In this document: positions 43,602 to 51,867 of the stretch, in pieces
Position numbering within the stretch: the first letter of the stretch is position 1
How the letters are laid out: the number at the start of each line of letters is the position of its first letter
NCBI RefSeq assembly: GCF_001894925.1
Contig: NZ_BCXD01000018.1
Span: 50,961 to 114,960, forward strand
Length of the DNA stretch: 64,000 bases
Source: Rhodococcus rhodnii NBRC 100604
GTDB taxonomy: Bacteria > Actinomycetota > Actinomycetes > Mycobacteriales > Mycobacteriaceae
Direction of reading: 5' to 3'
The notes under the pieces: generated by a model
What the model was told of the DNA's origin: nothing
Database searches by the model: none
What the model saw: only the letters and a program-made list of their open reading frames with translations
Position numbers and translations under genes: made by a program

Positions 43602-44936
43602 TCAGTACCTCCCGGGGATCCAGTCGGTGCCCGCCAGTGGCACGCGGGCCATCGCGGACGCCTCGACGGTGAGCGCGACGAGGTCGTCGGGTTCGAGATT
43701 GCGCAGATGCGACTTGCCGCACGCGCGCGCGAGTGTCTGCGCCTCCATGGTCAGGACGCGCAGATAGTTCGCGAGGCGACGGCCGCCCTCGACGGGATCG
43801 AGCCGACGGGCGAGCTCCGGGTCCTGCGTCGTGATGCCCGCGGGGTCGCGGCCGTCCTGGTAGTCGTCGTAGCACCCGGCCGCACTCCCGAGCGCCTCGT
43901 ACTGCGCCGCGTACCGGGGACTGTTGTCGCCGAGCGCGATCAGCGCGGCGGTACCGATCGCGACGGCGTCCGCGCCGAGTGCCATCGCCTTCGCGACGTC
44001 GGCGCCGGTACGGATCCCGCCGGAGACGACGAGCTGGACCTTGTGGTGCAGGTCGAGTTCTTGCAGCGCCTGCACGGCCTGCGGGATCGCCGCGAGCGTC
44101 GGGATCCCCACGTGCTCGATGAAGACGTCCTGCGTCGCAGCGGTCCCGCCCTGCATGCCGTCGACGACGACGACGTCCGCACCGGCCTTGACCGCGAGCT
44201 TGACGTCGTAATAGGTGCGCGTCGCGCCGACCTTGATGTAGATCGGCTTCTCCCAGCCGGTGATCTCGCGGAGTTCGACGATCTTGATGGCGAGATCGTC
44301 GGGTCCGGTCCAGTCGGGATGGCGGCAGGCCGAGCGCTGATCGACGCCTTGCGGAAGCGTCCGCATTCCGGCGACGCGTTCGGTGATCTTCTGGCCCAGC
44401 AGCATTCCGCCGCCGCCCGGCTTGGCGCCCTGGCCGAGGACGATCTCGATCGCGTCCGCGGCGCGCAAATGATCGGGGTTCATGCCGTAGCGCGAGGGCA
44501 GGTACTGGTAGACGAGGTGCTTGGACTGGCCGCGCTCCTCGGGGGTCATTCCGCCGTCGCCGGTGGTGGTGGACGTCCCCACCTCGCTCGCGCCGCGGCC
44601 GAGCGCTTCTTTCGCCTGGCCGGAGAGTGCGCCGAAGCTCATTCCGGCGATGGTGATCGGAATGTCGAGATGCAGTGGATATTTCGCGTTGCGGTCGCCG
44701 AGGACGACGTCCGTGTCGCACCGTTCGCGATAGCCCTCGAGGGGATACCGCGACATCGACGCACCCAGGAAGAGCAGGTCGTCGAAGTGGGGGAGCGGAC
44801 GCTTGGCGCCCCAGCCGCGGATGTCGTAGATCCCGGTCCCGGCGGCGCGCTGGATCTCCGCGATGACGCCGCGATCGAACGTGGCCGACTCGCGCAGCGC
44901 CGGATTCGGAGTGGTCGCCGGGTTCGAATTGGTCAT
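43602..44936 (-). CDS. FMN-binding glutamate-synthase-like protein (GltB central/FMN domains)
   Basis: The 444-residue protein corresponds to the FMN/TIM-barrel synthase part of glutamate synthase. Visible blocks include 'ISFGALSGQAKEALGRGASEVGTSTTTGDGG', 'GQGAKPGGGGMLLGQKI', 'VVVDGMQGGTAATQDVF' and 'VSGGIRTGADVAKAMALGADAVAIGT'. It is the last gene of a four-gene unit with a glutaminase-like and a GXGXG subunit, equivalent to the split N-methylglutamate synthase (MgsC) or GlxD sets. It would transfer an amino group or methylamine onto 2-oxoglutarate. Confidence 0.88.
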   Translation of the reverse strand: MTNSNPATTPNPALRESATFDRGVIAEIQRAAGTGIYDIRGWGAKRPLPHFDDLLFLGASMSRYPLEGYRERCDTDVVLGDRNAKYPLHLDIPITIAGMSFGALSGQAKEALGRGASEVGTSTTTGDGGMTPEERGQSKHLVYQYLPSRYGMNPDHLRAADAIEIVLGQGAKPGGGGMLLGQKITERVAGMRTLPQGVDQRSACRHPDWTGPDDLAIKIVELREITGWEKPIYIKVGATRTYYDVKLAVKAGADVVVVDGMQGGTAATQDVFIEHVGIPTLAAIPQAVQALQELDLHHKVQLVVSGGIRTGADVAKAMALGADAVAIGTAALIALGDNSPRYAAQYEALGSAAGCYDDYQDGRDPAGITTQDPELARRLDPVEGGRRLANYLRVLTMEAQTLARACGKSHLRNLEPDDLVALTVEASAMARVPLAGTDWIPGRY

Positions 44937-44956
44937 GTGGTTCCTCCCGATCGGGT

Positions 44957-45649
44957 CTAGTAGGCGCCGGCGTTGTCGACGTGGAAGTTGTAGAGGGTGC
45001 GAGCGGACCCGTACCGCGTGAACGACGCGGGATCGGCGTCGAATCCTGCGGCGTCGAGCAGTTCGCGCAGCTCTGCGAGATGCTCCTCGCGCATCGGCTT
45101 CGGGACGCAGTCCGCTCCCAGCGAGGCGACCGTCCCGCGCACGTAGATCCGTGCCTCGTAGAGTGAATCGCCCAGGGCGTCACCGGCGTCGCCGAGGACG
45201 ACGAGCCGTCCGGCCTGGCCCATGAACGCCGACATGTGCCCGATGTCGCCGCCGACGACGATGTCGACACCCTTCATCGAGATGCCGCAGCGTGCGGCGG
45301 CCGTTCCCTCGATCACGAGCAGCCCGCCGTGTGCGGTCGCCCCCGCCGACTGCGAGGCATCCCCGGTGACGCGGACCGTCCCCGACATCATGTTCTCCGC
45401 GACGCCGACTCCCGCGTTTCCGGTGATCGTCACGGCCGCATGCTGATTCATGCCGGCGCAGTAGTAGCCGACGTGGCCGTCGATCGCGACGTCGATCGGT
45501 TCGTCGAGCCCGCACGCGAGCGCGTGAGCGCCCGCGGGGTTCGTGACCGCGAAGGCCGCGGGGGCTTTCGCGTTCTGCAGCGTCGCGTTGACCTCGCGCA
45601 GCGGTGTCGTCGCGAGATCGACCGTCTCGGTGGTGCTCACCGATGCCAT
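44957..45649 (-). CDS. GXGXG-domain protein (GltB C-terminal domain, MgsB/GlxC-like)
   Basis: The 230-residue protein is a right-handed beta-helix of repeating G-x-x-G-x-x-x-G units ('GHVGYYCAGMNQHAAVTITGNAGVGVAENMMSG...'), equal to the C-terminal domain of glutamate synthase and similar to FwdC. It serves as structural subunit of the split enzyme. ATG 45649 is two bases past the stop of the amidotransferase gene, so the two are translationally coupled. Confidence 0.9.
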   Translation of the reverse strand: MASVSTTETVDLATTPLREVNATLQNAKAPAAFAVTNPAGAHALACGLDEPIDVAIDGHVGYYCAGMNQHAAVTITGNAGVGVAENMMSGTVRVTGDASQSAGATAHGGLLVIEGTAAARCGISMKGVDIVVGGDIGHMSAFMGQAGRLVVLGDAGDALGDSLYEARIYVRGTVASLGADCVPKPMREEHLAELRELLDAAGFDADPASFTRYGSARTLYNFHVDNAGAY

Positions 45650-45651
45650 AC

Positions 45652-46533
45652 CTACACCTCTTCCGGTTCGGGCTCGAAGATCCGGGCGTCGTCGATGCCG
45701 GGAAGTCCGCTGAGCGCGCGGTATTCGGACGCCATCGCGACCCACTGCGGCGTTTCGGCGATCGCGGCCGGCTTGCACGCGATCGGATCGCGGACCACCG
45801 CGAACGACTCGGCGGTCGACACCAGCAGCGTGTAGAAGCCGTCGAATCGCTCGCCGAGGAGCCGGAGCGCCTTCTCCAGGTCGGCTCCCTCGGCCAGCTG
45901 CCGTGCGACGAAGCGCGCGCCCACCTCGGTGTCGTTGTCGCTGTCGAACACGGTGCCGGCACGTTCGAGTTCGCGCTTGATCGTCAGGTGATTCGAGAAC
46001 GATCCGTTGTGCACGAGGCACTGGTCGACGCCCACCGAGAAGGGATGCGAGCCCTCCGCCGTCACGGCGGACTCCGTCGCCATCCTGGTGTGCGCGACTC
46101 CCTGCCATCCCGACGCCGCGGGAAGTCCGAAGCGGTGCGCGAGCTCGAGCGGGTCGCCGACGCCCTTGAGCACTGCGACCGAATCGCCCGAGCCGATGAT
46201 CCGCGCCGTGGGCGCCACGGCGCGTACTGCGGCGACGAGGTCGGCGGCGGCGAGGGCGCCGTGCAGCACCACCGTCGGCGCCGAGTCCACCGCGCCCACG
46301 GCGACTCCCACGCGCGCCGACAGTTCCGCGGCGAGTTCGTTCGCCGGCGTCGGCGCGTCCAGGATCGACACCGTCGACTCCCCTGCCGGGGAGAGCCGGG
46401 GGTCGCCGTAGATCGCCATTCCCGCCGAGTCCGGCCCCCGGTCGCACATCTGCCCCAGCATCCCGGTCAGCAACGAACCGAGCTGCGGATACAGCGACGC
46501 CTCCCGTAGGTGAAGGCCGACGATTCCACACAT
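45652..46533 (-). CDS. Class II glutamine amidotransferase subunit (GltB N-terminal domain, MgsA/GlxB-like)
   Basis: The 293-residue protein starts 'MCGIVGLHL', with Cys2 the expected N-terminal nucleophile after Met removal, and contains 'CLVHNGSFSNHLTIKRELERAG' and 'DNDTEVGARFVARQLAEG' blocks of Ntn amidotransferases. It releases ammonia or amine from glutamine or a gamma-glutamylamide and passes it to the FMN subunit. It lies 33 bp after the glutamine-synthetase-like gene. Confidence 0.92.
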   Translation of the reverse strand: MCGIVGLHLREASLYPQLGSLLTGMLGQMCDRGPDSAGMAIYGDPRLSPAGESTVSILDAPTPANELAAELSARVGVAVGAVDSAPTVVLHGALAAADLVAAVRAVAPTARIIGSGDSVAVLKGVGDPLELAHRFGLPAASGWQGVAHTRMATESAVTAEGSHPFSVGVDQCLVHNGSFSNHLTIKRELERAGTVFDSDNDTEVGARFVARQLAEGADLEKALRLLGERFDGFYTLLVSTAESFAVVRDPIACKPAAIAETPQWVAMASEYRALSGLPGIDDARIFEPEPEEV

Positions 46534-46566
46534 CGTGTCTCTCTCCTCTCCGAAGCGTGCGCGGCG

Positions 46567-47637
46567 TCAGAACGCCGTCAGGTAGTGGTCGAGCTCCCAC
46601 GGCGTCACCGTGTTGTGCCACGCGAAGAACTCGTCTCGTTTGAGGCCGGCGAAATACGTTGCGACGCCGGGCCCCGCGGCGTCGAGCGATCCGCTCACGA
46701 CGGGGTCCGCGGCGAGCGCGTCCATCGCGTGAAGAAGCGTCATCGGGAGCTCGCGCGGCGACCACGTCGCGCCGCTGGTGGTGGTCGTCGCGCCGGTGCG
46801 CTTGTACGAGTTGACGGTCGGTGCCAGCACGCCCTGCAACGCGCACGCGTGGTCGAGCAGTCCGCCGATGAACGCGTATGCGGTGGACGACGATCCGAGG
46901 CCGCGAGGGTCCGCCGCGTCGGGAAACATCGGCTCGTCGTCACGCCACAGCGAGACGTGCATGTGCATGCCCGATCCGGTGCGGTCGGCGAACGGCTTGG
47001 GCATGAAGGTCGCCGTCATTCCCCGCTTCTGCGCGAGAACGGAGATGAGGTACCGCGCCGTGACGACGCGATCGGCCGTCGTCATCGCGTCGGCGTAGGC
47101 GAAGTTCTGCTCGAACTGGCCGTTGCCGTCCTCGTGATCGTTGGCGTAGTTGCCCCAGCCGAGGGTGTTCATCGCCGACGAGATCGAGGTGAGGTGCTCG
47201 TACATCCGGGTGACGTCGCGGGCGCCGTAATACGGCTGCCGTGAGGTGTCGTGGAGATCGGCGGTGCGCAGTGCGACGCGTGGAACGTACGGCCACGGTG
47301 CGCCGTCGACGTGTGGATCGCAGTGCACGAGAGCGAGTCCCGGCTCGACGAAGGGAAGCGGCGTGTAGGACGACACGTCGGGAATCGCGACGAGATCGGG
47401 ATCCTTCGGTTCCTGCCCCATGTGCCCGGCCGCGTAACCCGCGAAGCCCACGCCCTCGTTCTCGAGTTGATCGACGGCCTCGATCGGGACGAGTTCGGCG
47501 CAGGGCTTGCCGGTGAGCGTGGTGAAGAGCGCCAGTACGAACCGCGTACCGTCGGCGCGGGCGCGCGCGGCCAGCGAGACCGGCGCCGCACCCGCCTCGA
47601 CGTCCATCGTGTGCAGTTCCGCGGAATCGAGTGCCAT
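46567..47637 (-). CDS. glnT: GlnT-type glutamine/gamma-glutamylamide synthetase missing two internal segments
   Basis: The 356-residue protein matches type III GlnT/GmaS proteins at both ends and in the middle ('NYANDHEDGNGQFEQNF', 'MPKPFADRTGSGMHMHVSLW', 'PTVNSYKRTGATTT'). It is about 80-120 residues short of the 430-470 normal length. At residue 124-126 the stretch with the metal-binding 'EVEYF' is missing, and at 295-296 the stretch with the conserved 'RVP...RVELRGGDGSANPYL' is missing; the frame stays open across both. Such a protein should be inactive as a ligase. Divergent from dmmA with a shared regulatory region. Normal function would be glutamylation of an amine or ammonia. Confidence 0.88.
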   Translation of the reverse strand: MALDSAELHTMDVEAGAAPVSLAARARADGTRFVLALFTTLTGKPCAELVPIEAVDQLENEGVGFAGYAAGHMGQEPKDPDLVAIPDVSSYTPLPFVEPGLALVHCDPHVDGAPWPYVPRVALRTADLHDTSRQPYYGARDVTRMYEHLTSISSAMNTLGWGNYANDHEDGNGQFEQNFAYADAMTTADRVVTARYLISVLAQKRGMTATFMPKPFADRTGSGMHMHVSLWRDDEPMFPDAADPRGLGSSSTAYAFIGGLLDHACALQGVLAPTVNSYKRTGATTTTSGATWSPRELPMTLLHAMDALAADPVVSGSLDAAGPGVATYFAGLKRDEFFAWHNTVTPWELDHYLTAF

Positions 47638-47692
47638 CGGGTCCGTCTCCCCTCGTTGCCTGTCGTCGTCCGCCGATCCGCACCTGCCGTGT

Positions 47693-47729
47693 GTTTCCTA
47701 TCGGGAATCGACGTCATCCAATAGGAAAC
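47693..47729 (-). promoter_or_regulatory. GTTTCC-N25-GGAAAC dyad between glnT and dmmA
   Basis: The arms extend here to nine bases each (GTTTCCTAT / ATAGGAAAC). The element is 56 bp upstream of glnT and within the region shared with dmmA. It has the same geometry as the dyad before the FAD oxidoreductase at 37604-37640. Confidence 0.78.
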
Positions 47730-47795
47730 GCGCGTGGTGTGTCAACTGCGTTACCGCGCGGTGAGAGTGCGATGACGATGCGCACGGATCCACCT

Positions 47796-47811
47796 TTTAC
47801 GGCGGCGTAAC
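47796..47811. promoter_or_regulatory. Candidate GlnR half-site in the glnT-dmmA intergenic region
   Basis: TTTAC-N6-GTAAC; on the minus strand GTTAC-N6-GTAAA, which partly fits the actinobacterial GlnR pattern GTnAC-N6-GnAAC. Nitrogen control of an equivalent glnT cluster is known in mycobacteria, but the match is imperfect. Confidence 0.35.
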
Positions 47812-47874
47812 CGTGATGTAGTCGCTCACGGATAGGTTCGGCGCAGATGGTGCCCCACGTGCAAGGAGGCGGAG

Positions 47875-48387
47875 ATGAGTATCGAGATGCCGACCCCGGG
47901 CGCAGGCCACCCGGTTCCCCCGTCACCCGCGACCGCGGGCGGGAGATGTTTCACGATCGCATCGTTCGGGCCGGAGGCGTACCTCCCGGCGCGCGTTCTC
48001 GCCGACTCGCTCGGCACGAGCCCCGTCGACTGGCTACGCCTGCCCGGCGGCTGGGACCGCCGCAGCGAGGACGCGCTCCGCCGCGTCGTCGCACGCGCAC
48101 GAGTGGGATGGCGGCTCGTCGTCGTGGGCGGTGAGCCGGAGATACGCGCGGCGCACGCCCTCGCCGTCGCGGGTGGTGCCGTCCCCGCCGAGATCGTCGC
48201 GCACGTCGTCGACGGCGACCACCGGCAGGTCTACTGCGCGCACTGCAACAGCATCGCGCCCCTCGACCCCGCTGCCGCCGGATCACGTACGCGGTGCCCG
48301 GGATGTGCGCAGGACGCCGTCGCCCACCCTCCCGTGGCGCCGCTGCACAGCGCCTATCTCGGCGTCATGCCGGCCGGTGGCGTGTGA
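47875..48387 (+). CDS. dmmA: Dimethylamine monooxygenase subunit DmmA-like protein
   Basis: The 170-residue protein fits the DmmA family: an N-terminal alpha/beta part ('GWRLVVVGGEPEIRAAHALAVAGG') and a C-terminal zinc-ribbon-like region, 'VYCAHCNSIAPLD...TRCPGCAQDAVAH' (about 122-152), with two C-x2-C pairs, ending in 'HSAYLGVMPAG'. DmmA is a component of dimethylamine monooxygenase (dimethylamine to methylamine plus formaldehyde). The GTG of the reductase remnant overlaps its stop. Neither dmmC nor dmmD is nearby, so this is probably a relic or needs partners elsewhere. Confidence 0.78.
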   Translation: MSIEMPTPGAGHPVPPSPATAGGRCFTIASFGPEAYLPARVLADSLGTSPVDWLRLPGGWDRRSEDALRRVVARARVGWRLVVVGGEPEIRAAHALAVAGGAVPAEIVAHVVDGDHRQVYCAHCNSIAPLDPAAAGSRTRCPGCAQDAVAHPPVAPLHSAYLGVMPAGGV

Positions 48388-48776
48388 GCGCTGCTCGACC
48401 CGAGCGCGGCAGTGCCCTGACGGTCGTCGGTGCGCGAATGCTCTCCCCGACCGTGCGGCAGATCGACCTCGCACGACCCGACGGCGCCGTCCTGCCGTCC
48501 TACGCGCCGGGGAGTCACGTCACCGTCGAGTGCCGGGACGGCCGCCGCTCGACCAACTCGTACTCGCTCACGGGCCCCGGGCGTGCGCCGACCTCGTACT
48601 CGATCTCGGTACGCGTCGAGTGTGGCGGCCGCGGCGGTTCGCGGTGGTTGCCCCGGGTTCCGGTCGGAACGCGACTGCGCGTCGGGACCCCGAGGGGTGA
48701 GTTCGCCCCCTTCCCGACGCGCGGCGTCATCTGCTCGTCGCGCGCGGCCGACGATCGTCTCGAACTCGACCTCTGA
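48384..48776 (+). pseudogene. Remnant of PDR/VanB-type ferredoxin reductase (DmmB-like), internal deletion
   Basis: Residues 1-112 are the flavin-binding barrel ('YAPGSHVTVECRDGRRSTNSYSLTG', 'GGRGGSRWL', 'GTPRGEFAPF'). They are joined directly to 'CSSRAADDRLELDL', the normal C-terminal end of this reductase family ([2Fe-2S] domain). The NAD domain and nearly all the ferredoxin domain, including its Cys ligands, are absent: 130 residues instead of about 310-320. At the junction (about 48720) the next frame reads 'RRHLLVA', the normal start of the NAD domain, so the same DNA serves both ends of the lost segment. Confidence 0.85.
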
Positions 48777-48794
48777 TCCCCGCGCCCCCCCGTC

Positions 48795-49550
48795 TCACGG
48801 TTCGATGTCACGGAGTTCGGTGACCACGACGGCCGCGCTCGTGAACGCCAGCGTCACCAGCAGAAGCGACAGCGGCGCGGCCCAGTACGGTGTCGGCACG
48901 GGTGGCCGCCGGCCTTCGATGACGAACCCCCAGGCGCTGTGCAGCGGCATCCGCGGAGCGAGGTGCCCACCGGCATAGGGGAGCCGTGACGAGACGAGTT
49001 CGCCGAAGGCGAGATAGGCGACGACGCACCCGACCGCCGCGACCGGGCGGCGCACGAGGTGACCGACCGCGGCGGCCGAGCCTCCTGCCGCCGCGTACAC
49101 CAGCGACACGTCCGAGATGAGTTGCAACTCGGCGGGATCGGCGATCTCGGTGCCCGGCCCGACGACCGCCGTCGCCGCGACGCACAACCATCCCGCGAAC
49201 GCCCCCAACACCGCCGAGTACAGCGCGACGGCCGCGATCTGGGCGAGCACGACGAACGCCCGCCGCTTGGCCGCGAGGAAGGCGAGCGCCGCGGTCCCGC
49301 GTCGATACGCATCCGTCACGATGGGCGTTCCCAGCAGCAGTGCGGCGCAGATCCCGATGCCGCACCCGGCGAGCGTGGCGGCGAGTTGCAGCGGCTGGGC
49401 CGTCGCGTTCGCCCCGGGCAGCGGGCGGTGGCGTTCGGCGGCGAGCGCCGCGAAACACACGGGACCGGCGACGGAGAGGGCACCCAGCCATATGCCGAGA
49501 CCGGTCCGCGGCAGATGCCGGATCTCGGTGAGCAGCAACCGCCCGTTCAT
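48795..49550 (-). CDS. ABC-type membrane protein (permease partner of the adjacent ATPase)
   Basis: The 251-residue protein has about six hydrophobic segments ('LGIWLGALSVAGPVCFAALAAE', 'LAATLAGCGIGICAALLLGTPIV', 'AVALYSAVLGAFAGWLCVAATAVVG') and resembles ABC-2 type permeases by topology only. Its GTG/ATG start overlaps the ATPase stop by four bases, so the two form an exporter-like unit. Substrate unknown. It converges on the dmmB remnant with 18 bp between. Confidence 0.72.
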   Translation of the reverse strand: MNGRLLLTEIRHLPRTGLGIWLGALSVAGPVCFAALAAERHRPLPGANATAQPLQLAATLAGCGIGICAALLLGTPIVTDAYRRGTAALAFLAAKRRAFVVLAQIAAVALYSAVLGAFAGWLCVAATAVVGPGTEIADPAELQLISDVSLVYAAAGGSAAAVGHLVRRPVAAVGCVVAYLAFGELVSSRLPYAGGHLAPRMPLHSAWGFVIEGRRPPVPTPYWAAPLSLLLVTLAFTSAAVVVTELRDIEP

Positions 49551-50425
49551 CGGGTGTCCGCTGAGACGCCGGCGAGGGACATCTCGCCGAGGTCGACGCC
49601 GATCTCGTCCGCGAGCGCCGCGACGGTGCGCCGCTCACCGGCCGCGACGACGAGCGCGGCGCGTGCCGGGGAGGCGGGGTCGTGCTCGCGCGCAGCGGCG
49701 ACGCCGCGAATGTGCAGGGCCTCCTGAAGCCTCCACGCTTCGGGTGAGGCGATACGGATCGAGGTCGTTCCCGTGCGGGCGAGATGGTCGTCGACAGTAT
49801 GTGTGGCGACGACCCGACCGTCCTCGACCACGACGAGGTCGTCGGCGACGAGAACGACGCTGCCCAGATCTCGTGCGGCGACCAGTACGGTGCGGCCGTC
49901 GTCGGCCAGTTGCCGCAGAATCGAGCACATCCACTGGTCACCCGAGGCGCGCACGAAGCCGTCCACCTCGTCGACGACGAGCGTCCGCGGATCGCCGAGC
50001 AGGGCACCGGCGAGCGCGAGCCGATGGAGCATCGGTGTCGAGAAACTGGTGACGGGATCACCCTGCGCATACGCGAGATCGACGCGGGCGAGCACGTCGT
50101 GCACCCGTCCGGCAGGCAGGTTCGCGAGATCGGCGATCCACCCGAGATAGTTTCGCGCCGACCAGTTCTCGTGGACTCGCGCCGTACGGAGCACGGCGCC
50201 GAGGGTCGCGGCGGGCTTCGTGAGCGACAGCACGGGCCTGCCGTCGACGAGCGCCGATCCCCGGCTGGGCCGGACGTGGCCGACCGCGGTGCGCAGCACG
50301 AGGCTCTTGCCGGCACCGGGGCGGCCGATCAGCGCCGTCACGCGTCCGGGACATGCGGTGAACGAGACGTCGTCCAGCACGGTGATACGACCGTACCGTT
50401 TACTCACGCGCCGTAGCTCGATCAT
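49547..50425 (-). CDS. ABC-transporter ATPase with degenerate signature and H-loop
   Basis: The 292-residue protein begins as a normal ABC ATPase ('MIELRRVSKRYGRITVLDDVSF') with Walker A 'GRPGAGKS' (about residues 33-40). The signature region reads 'SFSTPMLHRLALAGALLGDP' rather than LSGGQ/LSxGM, Walker B is 'TLVVDEVDGF', and the H-loop position reads 'VLVAARDL' with Arg replacing His. Overall length and spacing are normal, so this is divergence, not damage. It may hydrolyse ATP poorly or act as a regulatory or one-sided ATPase with the permease downstream. Confidence 0.82.
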   Translation of the reverse strand: MIELRRVSKRYGRITVLDDVSFTACPGRVTALIGRPGAGKSLVLRTAVGHVRPSRGSALVDGRPVLSLTKPAATLGAVLRTARVHENWSARNYLGWIADLANLPAGRVHDVLARVDLAYAQGDPVTSFSTPMLHRLALAGALLGDPRTLVVDEVDGFVRASGDQWMCSILRQLADDGRTVLVAARDLGSVVLVADDLVVVEDGRVVATHTVDDHLARTGTTSIRIASPEAWRLQEALHIRGVAAAREHDPASPARAALVVAAGERRTVAALADEIGVDLGEMSLAGVSADTR

Positions 50426-50623
50426 GGGCGGCGGGCGAGCGGGACCGGGTCCTGGGCGGGCTGATGCAACGAGGGTGCCTCCGCGTCGGCGGTGTGTCGG
50501 TGATCGCACCGTATTCGCCGTGGCGGTGTCCGTGAGGCGACTGACGAGAGCTGTGACGAATGTCAAATAGGCTTTCGCACTTCGGAATTGAAGGTTCCGC
50601 GGCTCGGAGGCACCCCCGTCGTG

Positions 50624-51751
50624 TCAGGACAGGGAGGCGCGTGCCTCGTTCGAGAACATCACGTGCTCGTCGGTGCGGCCGTCGCGGAGCTTGCGCACCC
50701 AGTGCGGGTCGGCCAGCAGTGCACGGCCGACCGCGACGATGTCGAATTCGCCGCCCTCGAACTGACGCAGCAGCGGCTCGATCCCGGACGTCTGCGCCAC
50801 GCCGTCTCCCGTGAAGGCGCTCGTGAACACACCGTCGAGTCCGACCGAGCCGACCGTGATCGCCGGGACCCCGGCGAGGCGTTTCGTCCAGCCCGCGAGG
50901 CCGAGTTCGCCGTCGCGGCCCGCTTCGGCCGGGAACGCCGGTTCCCAGTGCCTGCGGGTCGACGGGTGGAGGATGTCGACTCCGGAGTCGACGAGCGGGG
51001 TGAGGATCCGTTCGAGCTCGGCGGGCGTGTCGGCGAGCCTCGCGTCGTAGTGGTTCGACTTCCACTGCGAGAAGCGGTACACGATCGGAAAGTCGGGGCC
51101 GACCGCTCCACGGACGGCGGCGACGACCTCGGCGGGGAACCGCACGCGCGCGTCCAGCGACGGGCCGCCGTAACCGTCGTCACGGAGATTCGTTCGCTCC
51201 CACAGGAACTCGTCGAGCAGATAGCCGTGGGCGCCGTGCAGCTCGAGGCCGTCGAAGCCGAGGTCCTTGGCGTTGACGGCGGCCGCGACCCATGCTTCGA
51301 GCATCGCGTCGAGTTCGGGGGTCGTCAGAGCGCGGCCCATGCGTGATCCGTCGAGGGCGATGCCGGACGGGCTCACGGTCTCGACGTCGGGCTCGAACTT
51401 CGGATGGTCGCCGCGCTCGACACCGGTGTGCCACAACTGCGGGATGATCACGCCGCCCGCCGCGTGCACCTCGTCGACGACGCGCCGCCACCCGGCGAGG
51501 GAGTCCGCGCCGTAGAAGCGCGGGACGCTGCGCATCGGCCCCGCGGCGACGCCGGGAATGTACGTGCCCTCGGTGATGATCAGGCCCACGCCACCCTCGG
51601 CGCGGCGCCGGTAGTACCCGGCGACGTCCTCGCCGGGGACGCCGTTCGGCGAGAAACCACGGGTCATCGGCGCCATCGCGAAGCGGTTCGCCAACCGCAG
51701 CGACTTGTACTCGAACGGTTCGAACAGGTCGGTCAGGTGAGATTCGTCCAC
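50624..51751 (-). CDS. Old-yellow-enzyme family NADH:flavin oxidoreductase
   Basis: The 375-residue FMN TIM barrel has typical OYE features: 'RLANRFAMAPMTRGFSPNGVPGEDVAGYYRRRAEGGVGLIITEGT' near the N-terminus, 'GGVIIPQLWHTG', 'GFDGLELHGAHGYLLDEFLWERTNLRDDGYGG' (catalytic/substrate His and Asn region) and 'GVDILHPSTRRHWEP'. It reduces activated C=C bonds using NAD(P)H. GTG start at 51751. A perfect 20-bp hairpin separates it from the upstream metallo-hydrolase, so it is probably a separate transcription unit. Confidence 0.92.
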   Translation of the reverse strand: MDESHLTDLFEPFEYKSLRLANRFAMAPMTRGFSPNGVPGEDVAGYYRRRAEGGVGLIITEGTYIPGVAAGPMRSVPRFYGADSLAGWRRVVDEVHAAGGVIIPQLWHTGVERGDHPKFEPDVETVSPSGIALDGSRMGRALTTPELDAMLEAWVAAAVNAKDLGFDGLELHGAHGYLLDEFLWERTNLRDDGYGGPSLDARVRFPAEVVAAVRGAVGPDFPIVYRFSQWKSNHYDARLADTPAELERILTPLVDSGVDILHPSTRRHWEPAFPAEAGRDGELGLAGWTKRLAGVPAITVGSVGLDGVFTSAFTGDGVAQTSGIEPLLRQFEGGEFDIVAVGRALLADPHWVRKLRDGRTDEHVMFSNEARASLS

Positions 51752-51802
51752 GAGTCACCGTAACCATCTGCCCGCGGTCGCTATTCCCACCCCTCCGCGG
51801 GC

Positions 51803-51853
51803 GGCGCAATGTCACATCGTGCGCGCTCGGGTGGCACGATGTGACATTGCGCC
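51803..51853. terminator. 20-bp perfect inverted repeat after the mscR/metallo-hydrolase operon
   Basis: Arms 51803-51822 and 51834-51853 pair perfectly around an 11-base loop, 14 bp past the metallo-hydrolase stop on the minus strand. Terminator-like in position and strength; no T-run. Confidence 0.75.
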
Positions 51854-51867
51854 ACAAGGAAAGAGGG

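Noticed and set aside
44957..46846. 629-residue minus-strand frame joining the GXGXG protein with an N-terminal extension
   Set aside because: The extension is a shadow of the amidotransferase gene in another frame; the real start is ATG 45649 with a ribosome site.
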